Assembly (NCBI GenBank): GCA_023383015.1
Contig: JAHDXW010000016.1
Coordinates: 1-40,960 of the forward strand
DNA length: 40,960 nucleotides
From: Paracoccaceae bacterium
GTDB lineage: Bacteria; Pseudomonadota; Alphaproteobacteria; Rhodobacterales; Rhodobacteraceae
Direction of reading: 5' to 3'
Of the stretch, positions 1 through 7,455 are shown piece after piece. The translations under genes and the position numbers were made by a program. The notes below the pieces were generated by a model. That model worked only from the letters and a program-made list of their open reading frames with translations, searched no databases and was not told the origin of the DNA. Each line of letters opens with the position of its first letter. Position 1 is the first letter of the stretch.

Positions 1-256
1 CCTCCGCGGGCGGGGGCGCCGCCGCGGCCGCGCGGGCGCCGGCCGGCGGCGGCGGCACCGCCGGGCGCGCCGCCAGCAGGCGAGCCTGCTCCTCGGGGTC
101 GATCCGGACGGTGATTCGCGGGCCGCCCCCGCCTGCGGGCGGCTTGACCCTGCGGAAGGTGAAATCGGCCGCGCCTTCCCCCCCCGCCACGGCGAGGGGC
201 GCACACAACACGAGCGCGCCCGCGACGGCGGCGCATGCCAGCCCTGACCAACCCAT
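1..256 (-). CDS. Exported protein, probable N-terminus of a lytic transglycosylase (partial)
   Basis: A reading frame starts at the ATG whose complement is 254-256 and stays open to the left edge (85 codons seen). Residues 1-25 form a signal peptide (small hydrophobic core ending near AVAG). The mature part begins with the blocks DFTFRRVKPP and PRITVRIDPEEQARLL and then enters a proline/alanine-rich stretch. From memory this opening resembles Rhodobacteraceae periplasmic proteins that carry a soluble lytic transglycosylase domain further on and often sit beside tad genes; the catalytic part is outside the window, so this is inference. A muramidase next to a pilus locus would make sense for passing the pilus through peptidoglycan. 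It is divergent from the pilins. It could instead be an unrelated periplasmic protein. Confidence 0.5.
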   Translation of the reverse strand, partial: MGWSGLACAAVAGALVLCAPLAVAGGEGAADFTFRRVKPPAGGGGPRITVRIDPEEQARLLAARPAVPPPPAGARAAAAAPPPAE

Positions 257-611
257 GCGGCTGCCCGTTGCCTGCCAGGGGCGGTTCGTTCCGCCCTCGA
301 TTGCAGTCTGTCAGAATTCGCCTCGCCGGGCCAGCCTGCGATTCGGGACGTGGCGGGAATGCCACATTCCCCGCCCGGCTCACCCTCTGACCATCCCCAC
401 GACAGATATCTTTTCCATAAAGTCAGATAGTTAGCAATCACTTCATCTTTTTCTCGGGTGCCGAAAAAGAACGATGACCGCCCAAATGCCGCCACGATTC
501 GGGAGCCATATGCACCCATGCCGAGACGGAACGCGGCCGGACGACAGGACGGCAAGCAACAACCTCCGGGCGAGGCAGAGCACATCGAGCGACAACCCAG
601 TGGAGAAGACC
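257..611. promoter_or_regulatory. Divergent intergenic region upstream of the pilin genes
   Basis: This 355-bp gap separates the minus-strand exported protein from the first pilin. Its centre (about 395-465) is much richer in A and T than anything around it, as expected of a promoter region for a strongly expressed pilin. No convincing -35/-10 pair and no TTAA-N7-TTAA CtrA site were seen by eye. It also holds the imperfect inverted repeat at 352-375. The last part before the pilin carries GGAG at 602-605, a usable ribosome site for the ATG at 612. Short open frames here have no protein-like features. Confidence 0.5.
352..375. repeat. Inverted repeat in the divergent promoter region
   Basis: GGCGGGAATG (352-361) can pair with CATTCCCCGCC (365-375) around a CCA loop, with one unpaired C. 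It lies between the divergent starts and could be an operator or a leader hairpin for the minus-strand gene. Function is not known. Confidence 0.3.
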
Positions 612-809
612 ATGAAACTGTTCAACCTCGTGAAGAAGTTCCGCAACGACGAAGCCGGTGCCGTGACGGTGGACTGGGTCGTGCTGACCGCCGCGATCGT
701 CGGCCTCGGCATCGTCGTGATGACCACCGTCGGCGGCGGCATCACCACCCTCTCGGGCAACATCTCCTCGGCCATCGGCGGCACCACGGTCGGCTTCGGC
801 GGCGAGTGA
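612..809 (+). CDS. flp: Flp-type pilin subunit 1 (type IVb pilin family)
   Basis: A 65-residue protein, the likely major subunit of the Tad pilus. Layout is that of Flp pilins: a short positively charged leader (residues 1-16, with KKFRNDEAG), then a single hydrophobic segment (about 17-42) and a small glycine/serine/threonine-rich C-terminus. Processing by the prepilin peptidase at 10906-11397 would be after Gly16, leaving AVTVDW at the mature N-terminus. Classical Flp proteins have Glu at mature position 5 and Tyr at 6; here these are Asp21 and Trp22. The start at 612 is chosen over an earlier in-frame ATG at 474 because only this one has a GGAG site and gives a normal Flp leader. A strong hairpin follows the stop, so this gene may be made in excess of the genes behind it. 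Confidence 0.85.
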   Translation: MKLFNLVKKFRNDEAGAVTVDWVVLTAAIVGLGIVVMTTVGGGITTLSGNISSAIGGTTVGFGGE

Positions 810-831
810 CCGCGACAACTTCGGTCTGCTG

Positions 832-861
832 AGTGGCCGCGCCCGAAGGGGCGCGGCCATT
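832..861 (+). terminator. Strong hairpin after flp1, probable partial terminator
   Basis: TGGCCGCGCCC (834-844) and GGGCGCGGCCA (849-859) pair perfectly around a GAAG loop, with further A-T and G-T pairs outside. A short CCCTTT follows, so the U tract is weak. The place, between the first pilin and the second, suits termination or 3' stabilisation of an abundant pilin message. Confidence 0.6.
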
Positions 862-1005
862 CCCTTTGCGGCTGCCCGATCACGGCAAACGGATCGTTGC
901 CGCGGCCGGGACGATCCCCCCCGCATCGTCGCATCTTCGCCGCAATCTCATGGCTTGCTCGACCAGGGGTGGCTTCGCCGGGACCGGCAAGGACGGAGGA
1001 CGCGC

Positions 1006-1197
1006 ATGCTGGAACTACTCGGACGCTTCGCCCGCGACGAGGCCGGTGCGGTGACGATCGACTGGGTCGTGCTCTGCGCGGCCATGGTCGGCATCGGCGT
1101 GATGATGGTCAGCTTCGTCGGCACCGCCACCTCGAACCTGTCGTCCAGCACCGGGGGCTACATCAGCGGCATCCAGGTCGGCTTTGCCACCGATTAG
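1006..1197 (+). CDS. flp: Flp-type pilin subunit 2 (type IVb pilin family)
   Basis: A 63-residue paralogue of the pilin at 612-809. The leader (residues 1-14, ending RFARDEAG) and the mature start AVTIDW are nearly the same as in the first pilin, followed by a hydrophobic segment (about 15-38) and a Ser/Gly-rich end. Cleavage is expected after Gly14; mature residues 5 and 6 are Asp19 and Trp20, again not Glu-Tyr. The ATG at 1006 follows ACGGAGGA at 993-1000 with suitable spacing, which favours it over an upstream ATG at 955. It may be a second major subunit or a minor pilin. Its hydrophobic segment has methionines and a cysteine that the first pilin lacks, so the two are probably not interchangeable. 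Confidence 0.8.
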   Translation: MLELLGRFARDEAGAVTIDWVVLCAAMVGIGVMMVSFVGTATSNLSSSTGGYISGIQVGFATD

Positions 1198-1333
1198 GAC
1201 GCCGGGGCCGGCTTCCCCGCGAAGCCGTGGTTCCACCAACATTGCGCCCCATTCCCCCGTCACAACCGCAGCCAGGTGAACCGAGGCCGCAGCCCCGTCC
1301 GGCGGGTGCAGCGCGGCGTCAAGGAGGTGGGAA

Positions 1334-2176
1334 ATGAGGATGGTGTTCGCTCTGGTGCTGGTGCTTGGCGTCGGGCTCGCGGGCTTCGCCGTCTACATGG
1401 CGCAGGCCTACATCGGCCAGACCCAGGCACAGCTCGAGGCCGAGCGCGCGGCCCGCGCGCAGGCGGTCCCGACGGTCCGCGTCTGGGTGGTGGCCCGCGA
1501 TGTCGGCTATGGCGAGCAGGTGACGGCGGCCGATTTCGGCCACATCCCCTGGCCGCAGGACGCCGTCCCGGCGGGCGCCTTCACCGACCGCGAAGTCCTC
1601 TTCCCGGCCACCGCCGCGCCCTTCCGCACCGTACTGCGGCCGATGGAGAAGTTCGAGCCGGTGCTCGCCAGCAAGGTCACCGAGCCGGGCGAGGACGCGG
1701 GCATCGGTGCCCGGCTGACGCGCGGCATGCGCGCCTTCGCAATCAAGGTCGACGTCGCCAGCGGCGTCTCGGGCTTCCTGCGCCCGGGCGACCGCGTGGA
1801 TGTCTACTGGACGGGCACCGCCGACGGCATGGGCAGCGTCACCAAGCTGATCGAGAGCGGGGTGCGGCTGGTCGCCGTTGACCAGATCTCCTCGACCGAA
1901 CGCTCCGACCCCGCGCTGATCGCCCGCACCGTCACCGTCGAGGTGACGCCCCAGCAGGTCGCCGCCCTCGCCCAGGCCCAGGCTACCGGCCGGCTGGCGC
2001 TGTCGCTGGTGGGCGCGCAGGACGACAGCGTTGCCGAGGCGGTCGAGGTCGACACCCGCCGCCTGCTCGGGATCGAGGAGGAGCGCGTGGTCGAGGCGCC
2101 GGTCGAGCGGGTCTGCACCGTCCGCACCCGCCGCGGTTCCGAGATGGTCGAGATCCCGATCCCCTGCACCAACTGA
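1334..2176 (+). CDS. cpaB: Flp pilus assembly protein CpaB/RcpC
   Basis: A 280-residue periplasmic protein of the Tad secretion machine, thought in the family to work at the outer-membrane channel with the secretin. Residues 3-25 form an uncleaved or signal-anchor hydrophobic helix. A SAF-type domain follows (about 47-112, with VWVVARDVGYGEQVTAADF and the block VLASKVTEPGE just after), then the RcpC/CpaB domain with GFLRPGDRVDVYWTG and TVTVEVTPQQVAALAQAQ. Two cysteines near the end (RVC and IPC) could form a disulphide loop. Length is normal for the family. The start is fixed by AAGGAGG at 1321-1327, the best ribosome site in the locus. It lies 136 bp behind the second pilin and 198 bp before the secretin gene. 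Confidence 0.95.
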   Translation: MRMVFALVLVLGVGLAGFAVYMAQAYIGQTQAQLEAERAARAQAVPTVRVWVVARDVGYGEQVTAADFGHIPWPQDAVPAGAFTDREVLFPATAAPFRTVLRPMEKFEPVLASKVTEPGEDAGIGARLTRGMRAFAIKVDVASGVSGFLRPGDRVDVYWTGTADGMGSVTKLIESGVRLVAVDQISSTERSDPALIARTVTVEVTPQQVAALAQAQATGRLALSLVGAQDDSVAEAVEVDTRRLLGIEEERVVEAPVERVCTVRTRRGSEMVEIPIPCTN

Positions 2177-2374
2177 AATCCGCGCACCCGATCTGGAGGC
2201 CGGCGGCACGGCAACTACTAGGGCTGCCCCGTGTTGCCGGTTATCCACATCAGGATTGGGTTACAAACTGCTGAATCTTGAAAAGTTTTGACGCTCGAGG
2301 CAGAATCGCCGCTACACGGGCGGGCAGAACCCCGGCGCAACGGGGCCCCGTCGGGCAGGACAAGGGCAGGGCAC
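2177..2374 (+). promoter_or_regulatory. Intergenic region before the secretin, with possible promoter
   Basis: A 198-bp gap with a locally AT-rich part (2240-2295). TTGACG at 2288-2293 is followed 17 bases later by GCTACA (2311-2316), a weak -35/-10 pair. A consensus DnaA box lies just upstream at 2241-2249. The region suggests that the secretin can be transcribed apart from the pilins, but the promoter call is tentative. Confidence 0.3.
2241..2249 (+). promoter_or_regulatory. Consensus DnaA box
   Basis: The nine bases TTATCCACA match the strict DnaA-box consensus exactly, in an otherwise GC-rich window and in an intergenic position upstream of the secretin gene. Only one such box was seen here, so it is not an origin; regulation by DnaA or chance are both possible. 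Confidence 0.4.
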
Positions 2375-3784
2375 ATGCGTACAAAGGCGCTTCTGGTGGC
2401 CGGACTGACCGGGCTGGCCGTATCCTTGGCGGCCCTGCCGGCGGCCGAGGGTCAGACACTGCGGGTGATGCAGGGCGCGCCGACGGGCGCGCTCAACGTT
2501 CCGATGAACCGGGCGGTGGTGGTCGAAAGCGACCGGCCGTTCGCCGAGCTGTCCATCGCCAACCCCGGGATTGCCGACATCTCGACGCTGTCGGACCGCT
2601 CCATCTACGTGCTGGGCAAGACCCCCGGGCGGACGACGCTCACCTTGCTCGGTCCCGACGGGCGGCTGATCACCAACGTCGAGGTGCATGTCACCCCCGA
2701 CATCGCCGAGTTCAAGGAACGCCTGCAGCAGATACTGCCGGGCGAGCAGATCGAGGTGCGCACCGCCAACGACGGCATCGTGCTGTCGGGCACCGTCTCG
2801 AGCACCGCGCGGCTTGACCGCGCGCTCGACCTCGCCCAGCGGTACGCCCCCGGGCGGGTGTCGAACCTGATGTCGGTGGGCGGTACCCAGCAGGTGCTGC
2901 TCAAGGTGCGCTTCGCCGAGATGCAGCGCTCGGTGCGCAAGAGCCTCTCCTCCAGCCTCTCGGTCCGCGGCTCGGTCTTCGGCGACAACATGGGCATCAT
3001 CGGCGGGTCGGGCACGCTGGCGCAGGGTGACAACATCGGCGGGCTGTTCGGCGGCACCGGTGTGACCTCGCTGAACGAGCGCGAGGGCGCGCTGGCAATC
3101 GGCTTCACGGCCGGGAACCTCGAGTTCGCGGTCCTGCTCGAGGCGCTCGAATCGCGCGGGATGGTGCGCACCCTGGCCGAGCCGAACCTCGCCGCGCTGT
3201 CGGGGCAGGAGGCACGCTTCCTCGCCGGCGGCGAATACCCGATCCCGGTGGTCGACCGCGACGGCGGCATCTTCGTCGAGTACAAGCCCTTCGGGGTGGA
3301 ACTGACGTTCACCCCGCGGGTGGTCGACGGGGACGTGATCAACCTCGCGCTCAGGGCCTCGGTCAGCGGCATCGACCCGACCGTGACGGTGCAGAACCAG
3401 GGCTTCTCGATCAGCGCCTTCCGCAAGCGCGAGACCTCGACGACAATCGAGATGCGCGACGGAGAGAGCTTCGCCATCGCCGGCCTGCTGCAGGACGACT
3501 TCCGCGACCTTGCCGGGCAGGTGCCCTGGCTTGGCGACATCCCGATCCTGGGCTCGCTGTTCCGGTCGGCCGACTACAACCGCCAGCAGAGCGAACTCGT
3601 GATCATCGTGACGCCCCATCTCGTCACGCCGACGCGGGGCGAGGCGCTGGCGCTGCCCACCGACCGCGTCCGCCCGCCGACCGAGCGCGAGCTGTTCCTG
3701 TTCGGTCGCGTGGCCGGGTCCGGAGCCGCCGGCGAGGTTGCCCGGCAGGACTTCGGCGGCTCCTACGGCTATGTGATGGACTGA
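2375..3784 (+). CDS. rcpA: Tad pilus secretin RcpA/CpaC
   Basis: A 469-residue outer-membrane secretin, the channel through which the Tad pilus leaves the cell. Residues 1-25 are a signal peptide. Next comes the pilus-secretin N-terminal domain (about 28-100, with ADISTLSDRSIYVLGKTPG), then a BON-like domain (about 105-170, IVLSGTVSSTARLDRALDLA), then the secretin core with VLLKVRFAEMQRSVRK, LEALESRGMVRTLAEPNLAA, FTPRVVDGDVINLALR and the ending VPWLGDIPILGSLFRS followed by ELVIIVTPHLV, which is diagnostic of secretins. The start at 2375 is chosen because it begins directly with a signal peptide; an in-frame ATG at 2288 would put 29 hydrophilic residues in front. Twelve bases separate it from the OmpA-like lipoprotein gene. 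Confidence 0.95.
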   Translation: MRTKALLVAGLTGLAVSLAALPAAEGQTLRVMQGAPTGALNVPMNRAVVVESDRPFAELSIANPGIADISTLSDRSIYVLGKTPGRTTLTLLGPDGRLITNVEVHVTPDIAEFKERLQQILPGEQIEVRTANDGIVLSGTVSSTARLDRALDLAQRYAPGRVSNLMSVGGTQQVLLKVRFAEMQRSVRKSLSSSLSVRGSVFGDNMGIIGGSGTLAQGDNIGGLFGGTGVTSLNEREGALAIGFTAGNLEFAVLLEALESRGMVRTLAEPNLAALSGQEARFLAGGEYPIPVVDRDGGIFVEYKPFGVELTFTPRVVDGDVINLALRASVSGIDPTVTVQNQGFSISAFRKRETSTTIEMRDGESFAIAGLLQDDFRDLAGQVPWLGDIPILGSLFRSADYNRQQSELVIIVTPHLVTPTRGEALALPTDRVRPPTERELFLFGRVAGSGAAGEVARQDFGGSYGYVMD

Positions 3785-3796
3785 GGGAGGACGGAG

Positions 3797-4450
3797 ATGA
3801 CCGCGACGGTGCGCCCTGCCCTCGCCGCCGCCCTCGCCGGGCTGCTTGCGCTTGCGGCCTGCGGGCCCGACAGCGCCACCCGCGAGGCGGGCTGGCAGGT
3901 TGACGAGGGCGGATTCGGCAACCCGACGATGAACAACGTGCTGGTCCTGTCCGGCCAGCGCCCCTTCGTGCTCGATCTCGCCCGGCGGTTCGTGAACGAG
4001 GCGCCGTCGGTGGTGACCTTCGCCTTCGATTCCGCGCTGCTCGACGGCGCCGCGCGCGCGGCGCTCGATCGCCAGGCCGACTGGATCCGGCAGTTCCCCG
4101 AAGTCCGCTTCTCGGTCTACGGCCACACCGACCTCGTCGGCACGGAGGGCTACAACCAGTCCCTCGGCCGGCGACGCGCCCAGGCGGTCGTCGGCTACCT
4201 CGTCTCCCGCGGGGTCGACCGGACGCGCCTGCAGGCGCTGGTGTCGATGGGCGAGCGCGAGCCGATCGTGCCGACGCCGCTTCCCGAACAGGCCAATCGC
4301 CGCGCGGTGACCGAGGTTGCGGGCTTCGTGCAGCGCCATCCCACGGTGCTGAACGGGAAATACGCGGAAGTGGTGTTCCGCGAATATGTCTGGAGCGGCC
4401 AGCCGCCGCATCCGCCCTTCGGCGGCTATCCGCCGCCGCCGCCGCAATAG
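3797..4450 (+). CDS. OmpA-like lipoprotein of the Tad locus
   Basis: A 217-residue lipoprotein. The signal ends in a lipobox (LAAC, Cys22). The body holds an OmpA C-terminal-type peptidoglycan-binding domain (about 70-175): VTFAFDSALLDGAARAALD, then YGHTDLVGTEGYNQSLGRRRAQAV, then the usual RRAVTEV block. A proline-rich tail (PPHPPFGGYPPPPPQ) closes the protein. The gene starts after GGGAGGACGGAG and is 12 bp behind the secretin, so the two are co-transcribed. By position it takes the place of CpaD/RcpB-type proteins that help place the secretin; here it could tie the outer-membrane channel to the cell wall. The domain call is firm, the role is inferred. Confidence 0.85.
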   Translation: MTATVRPALAAALAGLLALAACGPDSATREAGWQVDEGGFGNPTMNNVLVLSGQRPFVLDLARRFVNEAPSVVTFAFDSALLDGAARAALDRQADWIRQFPEVRFSVYGHTDLVGTEGYNQSLGRRRAQAVVGYLVSRGVDRTRLQALVSMGEREPIVPTPLPEQANRRAVTEVAGFVQRHPTVLNGKYAEVVFREYVWSGQPPHPPFGGYPPPPPQ

Positions 4451-4477
4451 CCGGCATCCACCCCTTTCCCGCCGACG

Positions 4478-4507
4478 CGACGCCCCGGACCCACGTCCGG
4501 GGCGTCG
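4478..4507 (+). terminator. GC-rich hairpin after the OmpA-like lipoprotein gene
   Basis: GACGCCCCGGAC (4479-4490) and GTCCGGGGCGTC (4495-4506) are perfect complements around a CCAC loop, with one more C-G pair outside. It begins 28 bases after the stop codon. There is no U tract, so it may stop transcription weakly or protect the 3' end, dividing flp-ompA from cpaE onward. Confidence 0.55.
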
Positions 4508-4543
4508 TCGCAAGATACCGAATAATTTCAAGTTTCGGGCCCC

Positions 4544-4558
4544 AATGTTGCCAACATT
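4544..4558. promoter_or_regulatory. Perfect 15-bp palindrome upstream of cpaE, candidate operator
   Basis: AATGTTG and CAACATT flank a single C. The site lies in the 264-bp gap before cpaE, downstream of the hairpin and near the only AT-rich part of the gap (4511-4535). The symmetry and spacing look like a site for a dimeric repressor or activator. No regulator can be named from the sequence. Confidence 0.4.
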
Positions 4559-4714
4559 CTCGCCGACCGTGAACCCAAGGCGCGGCGGGAGTCCCTGGAC
4601 CGAATCGCGCTTCAATTCAGCGGCCCGGCGCGCCGGAACACCGCGCAGCCGCGGGGCTACAGGCCCCCGGAGGTGCGGACCGATCGCAGGTCTGCCAGAA
4701 AAGGACGTGAGGTC

Positions 4715-5980
4715 ATGTCGAGTGTCGCAGCGATGAAGCCCGAACCGGCGCCCGTGCGGGCGTGCACGATTTCCCGCGACGTGCAGAACTTCGACCTGCT
4801 GATCGAGGACATGGAGGCCGAGCTTGGCGAGGCCTGGGGCGACCTGTCGTTCCAGGAGGCGGCGGTGTTCCTGCGCCAGGAGGAGGCGCGCAACCTCGAG
4901 TTCGTGGCGATCGCCGTCGACGGTCAGGACGAGACCGACCTCGTCTTCATCGGCGACATCATCCGCGCGGCGAAGGACGCCGGCGTGCGGGTGATCCTGA
5001 TTGCCGAGGAGGTCAGCCCGATCGCGCTGCACAAGCTGCTCAAGCTCGGGGCCGACGATTTCGTGCCCTACCCGCTGCCCGAGCGCGCGCTGCACGAGGT
5101 GATCGAGCGCATCCGCCGCGCCCCCGAGGCAGCAGCGCCGGCCGCGGTCGCGGCCGCACCCCAGGCCGCCCGGTCACCGCGCTTCGCAACCGCGGGCGAC
5201 CGCGACGGGGTGGTCCTTCCCGTGCACGCCCTCGCGGGCGGGGCCGGGGCGACGACCTTCGCTGTCAATCTCGCCTGGGAGCTGGCCACGGTGCCGGGCG
5301 GCGAGGCCCCCCGCGTCTGCCTGATCGACCTCGACCTGCAGTACGGCTCGGTGTCGACCTACCTCGACATGCCGCGGCGCGAGGCGGTCTACGAACTGCT
5401 CTCCGACACTTCGGTGATGGACCGCGACGCCTTCATGGCGGCGCTGCAGACCTACAACGACAAGCTCCAGGTCTTCACCGCCCCCGCCGACATGCTGCCG
5501 CTCGACCTTGTGACGCCAGATGACATCGGCCGCGTCGTCGAGATGGCGCGCACGCATTTCGACTATGTCGTCATCGACATGCCGCGCACCGTCGTCGCCT
5601 GGACCGAGACCGTGCTGCAGGCCGCCCATGTCTACTTCGCGCTCCTCGAGCTCGACATGCGCTCGGCCCAGAACGCGCTGCGGATGCTGCGCGCGCTGAA
5701 GGCCGAGGAACTGCCGCACGAGAAGCTGCGCTACGCGCTCAACCGCGCCCCCCGCTTCACCGACCTGTCGGGCAAGGCGCGCGCGAAGCGGCTGGCCGAG
5801 AGCCTCGACATCGTCATCGAGCTGCACCTTCCCGATGGCGCGCGCGAGGTCACCCAGGCCAACGACCACGGCACCCCGCTCGCCCTCGCCGCCGCCAAGA
5901 ACCCGCTGCGGCGCGAGATCCAGAAGCTCGCCAAGTCCCTCCACGACCTCAACAAGGCCGTGGAAGCCGGCAAGGCCTGA
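4715..5980 (+). CDS. cpaE: Pilus localisation/assembly ATPase CpaE/TadZ
   Basis: A 421-residue cytoplasmic protein of the ParA/MinD-like CpaE (TadZ) family, which places the Tad machine in the cell. Residues 15-135 form a receiver-like domain (LRQEEARNLEFVAIAVDGQDE, KLLKLGADDFVPYPL). An Ala/Pro linker follows, then the ATPase domain. Its Walker A region (174-181) reads AGGAGATT, so both the signature lysine and the P-loop lysine are replaced by alanine; family members often have an atypical Walker A. VCLIDLDLQYGSVSTYLD and FDYVVIDMPR give the switch and Walker B parts. The start at 4715 follows AAGGACGTGAGG. The preceding palindrome and hairpin suggest it opens its own transcription unit. Eleven bases separate it from cpaF. 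Confidence 0.93.
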   Translation: MSSVAAMKPEPAPVRACTISRDVQNFDLLIEDMEAELGEAWGDLSFQEAAVFLRQEEARNLEFVAIAVDGQDETDLVFIGDIIRAAKDAGVRVILIAEEVSPIALHKLLKLGADDFVPYPLPERALHEVIERIRRAPEAAAPAAVAAAPQAARSPRFATAGDRDGVVLPVHALAGGAGATTFAVNLAWELATVPGGEAPRVCLIDLDLQYGSVSTYLDMPRREAVYELLSDTSVMDRDAFMAALQTYNDKLQVFTAPADMLPLDLVTPDDIGRVVEMARTHFDYVVIDMPRTVVAWTETVLQAAHVYFALLELDMRSAQNALRMLRALKAEELPHEKLRYALNRAPRFTDLSGKARAKRLAESLDIVIELHLPDGAREVTQANDHGTPLALAAAKNPLRREIQKLAKSLHDLNKAVEAGKA

Positions 5981-5991
5981 CCGGAGGCGCC

Positions 5992-7446
5992 ATGTTCGCC
6001 CGCTTCAAGAAGCACGGATCGGCCGCGCCGCAGGCGCCCGCCCCCTCGAAGCCCGCGACCGACGCCGCCGCACCCAGCAAGGCGGTGGCCACGCCCGTGG
6101 CGGCGGCCCGGCCGCGGCCGGGCCCGGTGGCCCCCGTGAACCCCGCGCTGGCGGCGACCGCCGACAAGGAGAAGAAGCGCAAGGACCGGCTCGCCGAACT
6201 CCGGCTCGAGTTGCACAAGCGCCTGCTCGAGAACCTCAACCTCGCGGCGCTCGAGCACGCCTCCGAGAACGAGCTGCGTTCCGAGATCGCCGCCATCGCC
6301 TCCGAGGCGCTGGAGGAGATGAGCGTCGTCCTCAACAAGGACGAACGCCAGGGACTGAACCAGGAACTCTACGACGAGGTGATGGGCCTCGGCCCGATCG
6401 AACCGCTGCTCAAGGACGAGACCGTCAACGACATCCTCATCAACGGGCCGCGCCAGATCTTCGTCGAGCGCGCCGGCAAGCTGACGCTCACCGACATCAC
6501 CTTCAAGGACGAGCGCCACCTGCTGCGCATCATCGACAAGATCGTGTCGGCGGTCGGGCGGCGGGTCGACGAATCGAACCCCTATGTCGACGCCCGCCTG
6601 GCCGACGGCAGCCGCTTCAACGCCATGGTCCCCCCCGTCGCCGTCGACGGCAGCCTGGTGTCGATCCGCAAGTTCAAGAAGGACAAGCTGAAGGTCGACG
6701 ACCTGATCCGCTTCGGCGCCTTCACCGAGGAGATGGCCGCCTACCTGCAGGCGGCGGTGGCCACGCGGCTCAACATCATCGTCTCGGGCGGCACCGGCTC
6801 GGGCAAGACCACCACGCTCAACGCGCTCTCGTCCTTCATCGACAACTCCGAGCGGATCCTGACGATCGAGGACACCGCCGAACTGCAGCTCCAGCAGGTG
6901 CATGTCGGCCGGATGGAAAGTCGCCCCCCGAACGTCGAAGGCAAGGGCGCAGTCACCCAGCGCGACTGCCTTCGCAACGCGCTGCGGATGCGGCCCGACC
7001 GAATCATCGTCGGCGAGACCCGCGGCGAGGAGGTCATCGACATGTTGCAGGCGATGAACACCGGCCACGACGGCTCGATGACGACGATCCACGCCAACTC
7101 CGCCCGCGACGCCGTCTCGCGGCTCGAGAACATGATCGCGATGGCCGGCATCGAGATGCCCATCAAGGCCGTCCGCGCCCAGATCGCCTCGGCCGTCAAC
7201 CTGATCGTCCAGGCCTCGCGCCTGCAGGACGGCAGCCGCCGGATGGTGTCGGTGACCGAGCTCACCGGCATGGAGGGCGAGGTCATCTCGATGCAGGAGG
7301 TCTTCCGCTACGAGCGCCTCGGCATCGAGCCCTCGGGCAAGATCATCGGCCGCTTCAACGCCACCGGCGTGCGCAGCCACTACTCCGACCGCTTCCGCCA
7401 GTGGGGCTACGACCTGCCGGCGTCGATCTACGAACCCATTATCTGA
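5992..7446 (+). CDS. cpaF: Tad pilus assembly ATPase CpaF/TadA
   Basis: A 484-residue cytoplasmic secretion ATPase of the GspE/VirB11 superfamily, the motor that extends (and in Tad systems probably retracts) the pilus. The first 60 residues are an Ala/Pro-rich linker. An all-alpha part and N-terminal domain follow (about 65-245). The catalytic domain has Walker A GGTGSGKT at 266-273, Asp boxes around [11 protein letters not shown], Walker [10 protein letters not shown] with Glu342, and the His box [20 protein letters not shown]. All key residues are present and length is normal. It follows cpaE by 11 bp with GGAGG as ribosome site and is nine bases before tadB. Confidence 0.97.
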   Translation: MFARFKKHGSAAPQAPAPSKPATDAAAPSKAVATPVAAARPRPGPVAPVNPALAATADKEKKRKDRLAELRLELHKRLLENLNLAALEHASENELRSEIAAIASEALEEMSVVLNKDERQGLNQELYDEVMGLGPIEPLLKDETVNDILINGPRQIFVERAGKLTLTDITFKDERHLLRIIDKIVSAVGRRVDESNPYVDARLADGSRFNAMVPPVAVDGSLVSIRKFKKDKLKVDDLIRFGAFTEEMAAYLQAAVATRLNIIVSGGTGSGKTTTLNALSSFIDNSERILTIEDTAELQLQQVHVGRMESRPPNVEGKGAVTQRDCLRNALRMRPDRIIVGETRGEEVIDMLQAMNTGHDGSMTTIHANSARDAVSRLENMIAMAGIEMPIKAVRAQIASAVNLIVQASRLQDGSRRMVSVTELTGMEGEVISMQEVFRYERLGIEPSGKIIGRFNATGVRSHYSDRFRQWGYDLPASIYEPII

Positions 7447-7455
7447 GGCCGCCGA

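Noticed and set aside
111-434. 107-codon plus frame near the left edge
   Set aside because: It is antisense to a signal-peptide protein and runs into the AT-rich promoter region with no ribosome site.
257-611. CtrA-type control site upstream of the pilins
   Set aside because: No TTAA-N7-TTAA was found; TTAGCAAT near 433 is only a weak partial match to a half-site.
1210-1226. GGCTTC/GAAGCC hairpin after pilin 2
   Set aside because: Only six base pairs in very GC-rich DNA and no U tract; not enough for a terminator call.
2312-5095. 927-codon open frame on the minus strand across rcpA, the OmpA lipoprotein and part of cpaE
   Set aside because: Low-complexity His/Arg/Gly-rich composition, no domain, and it lies opposite three clear genes; a GC-rich shadow frame.
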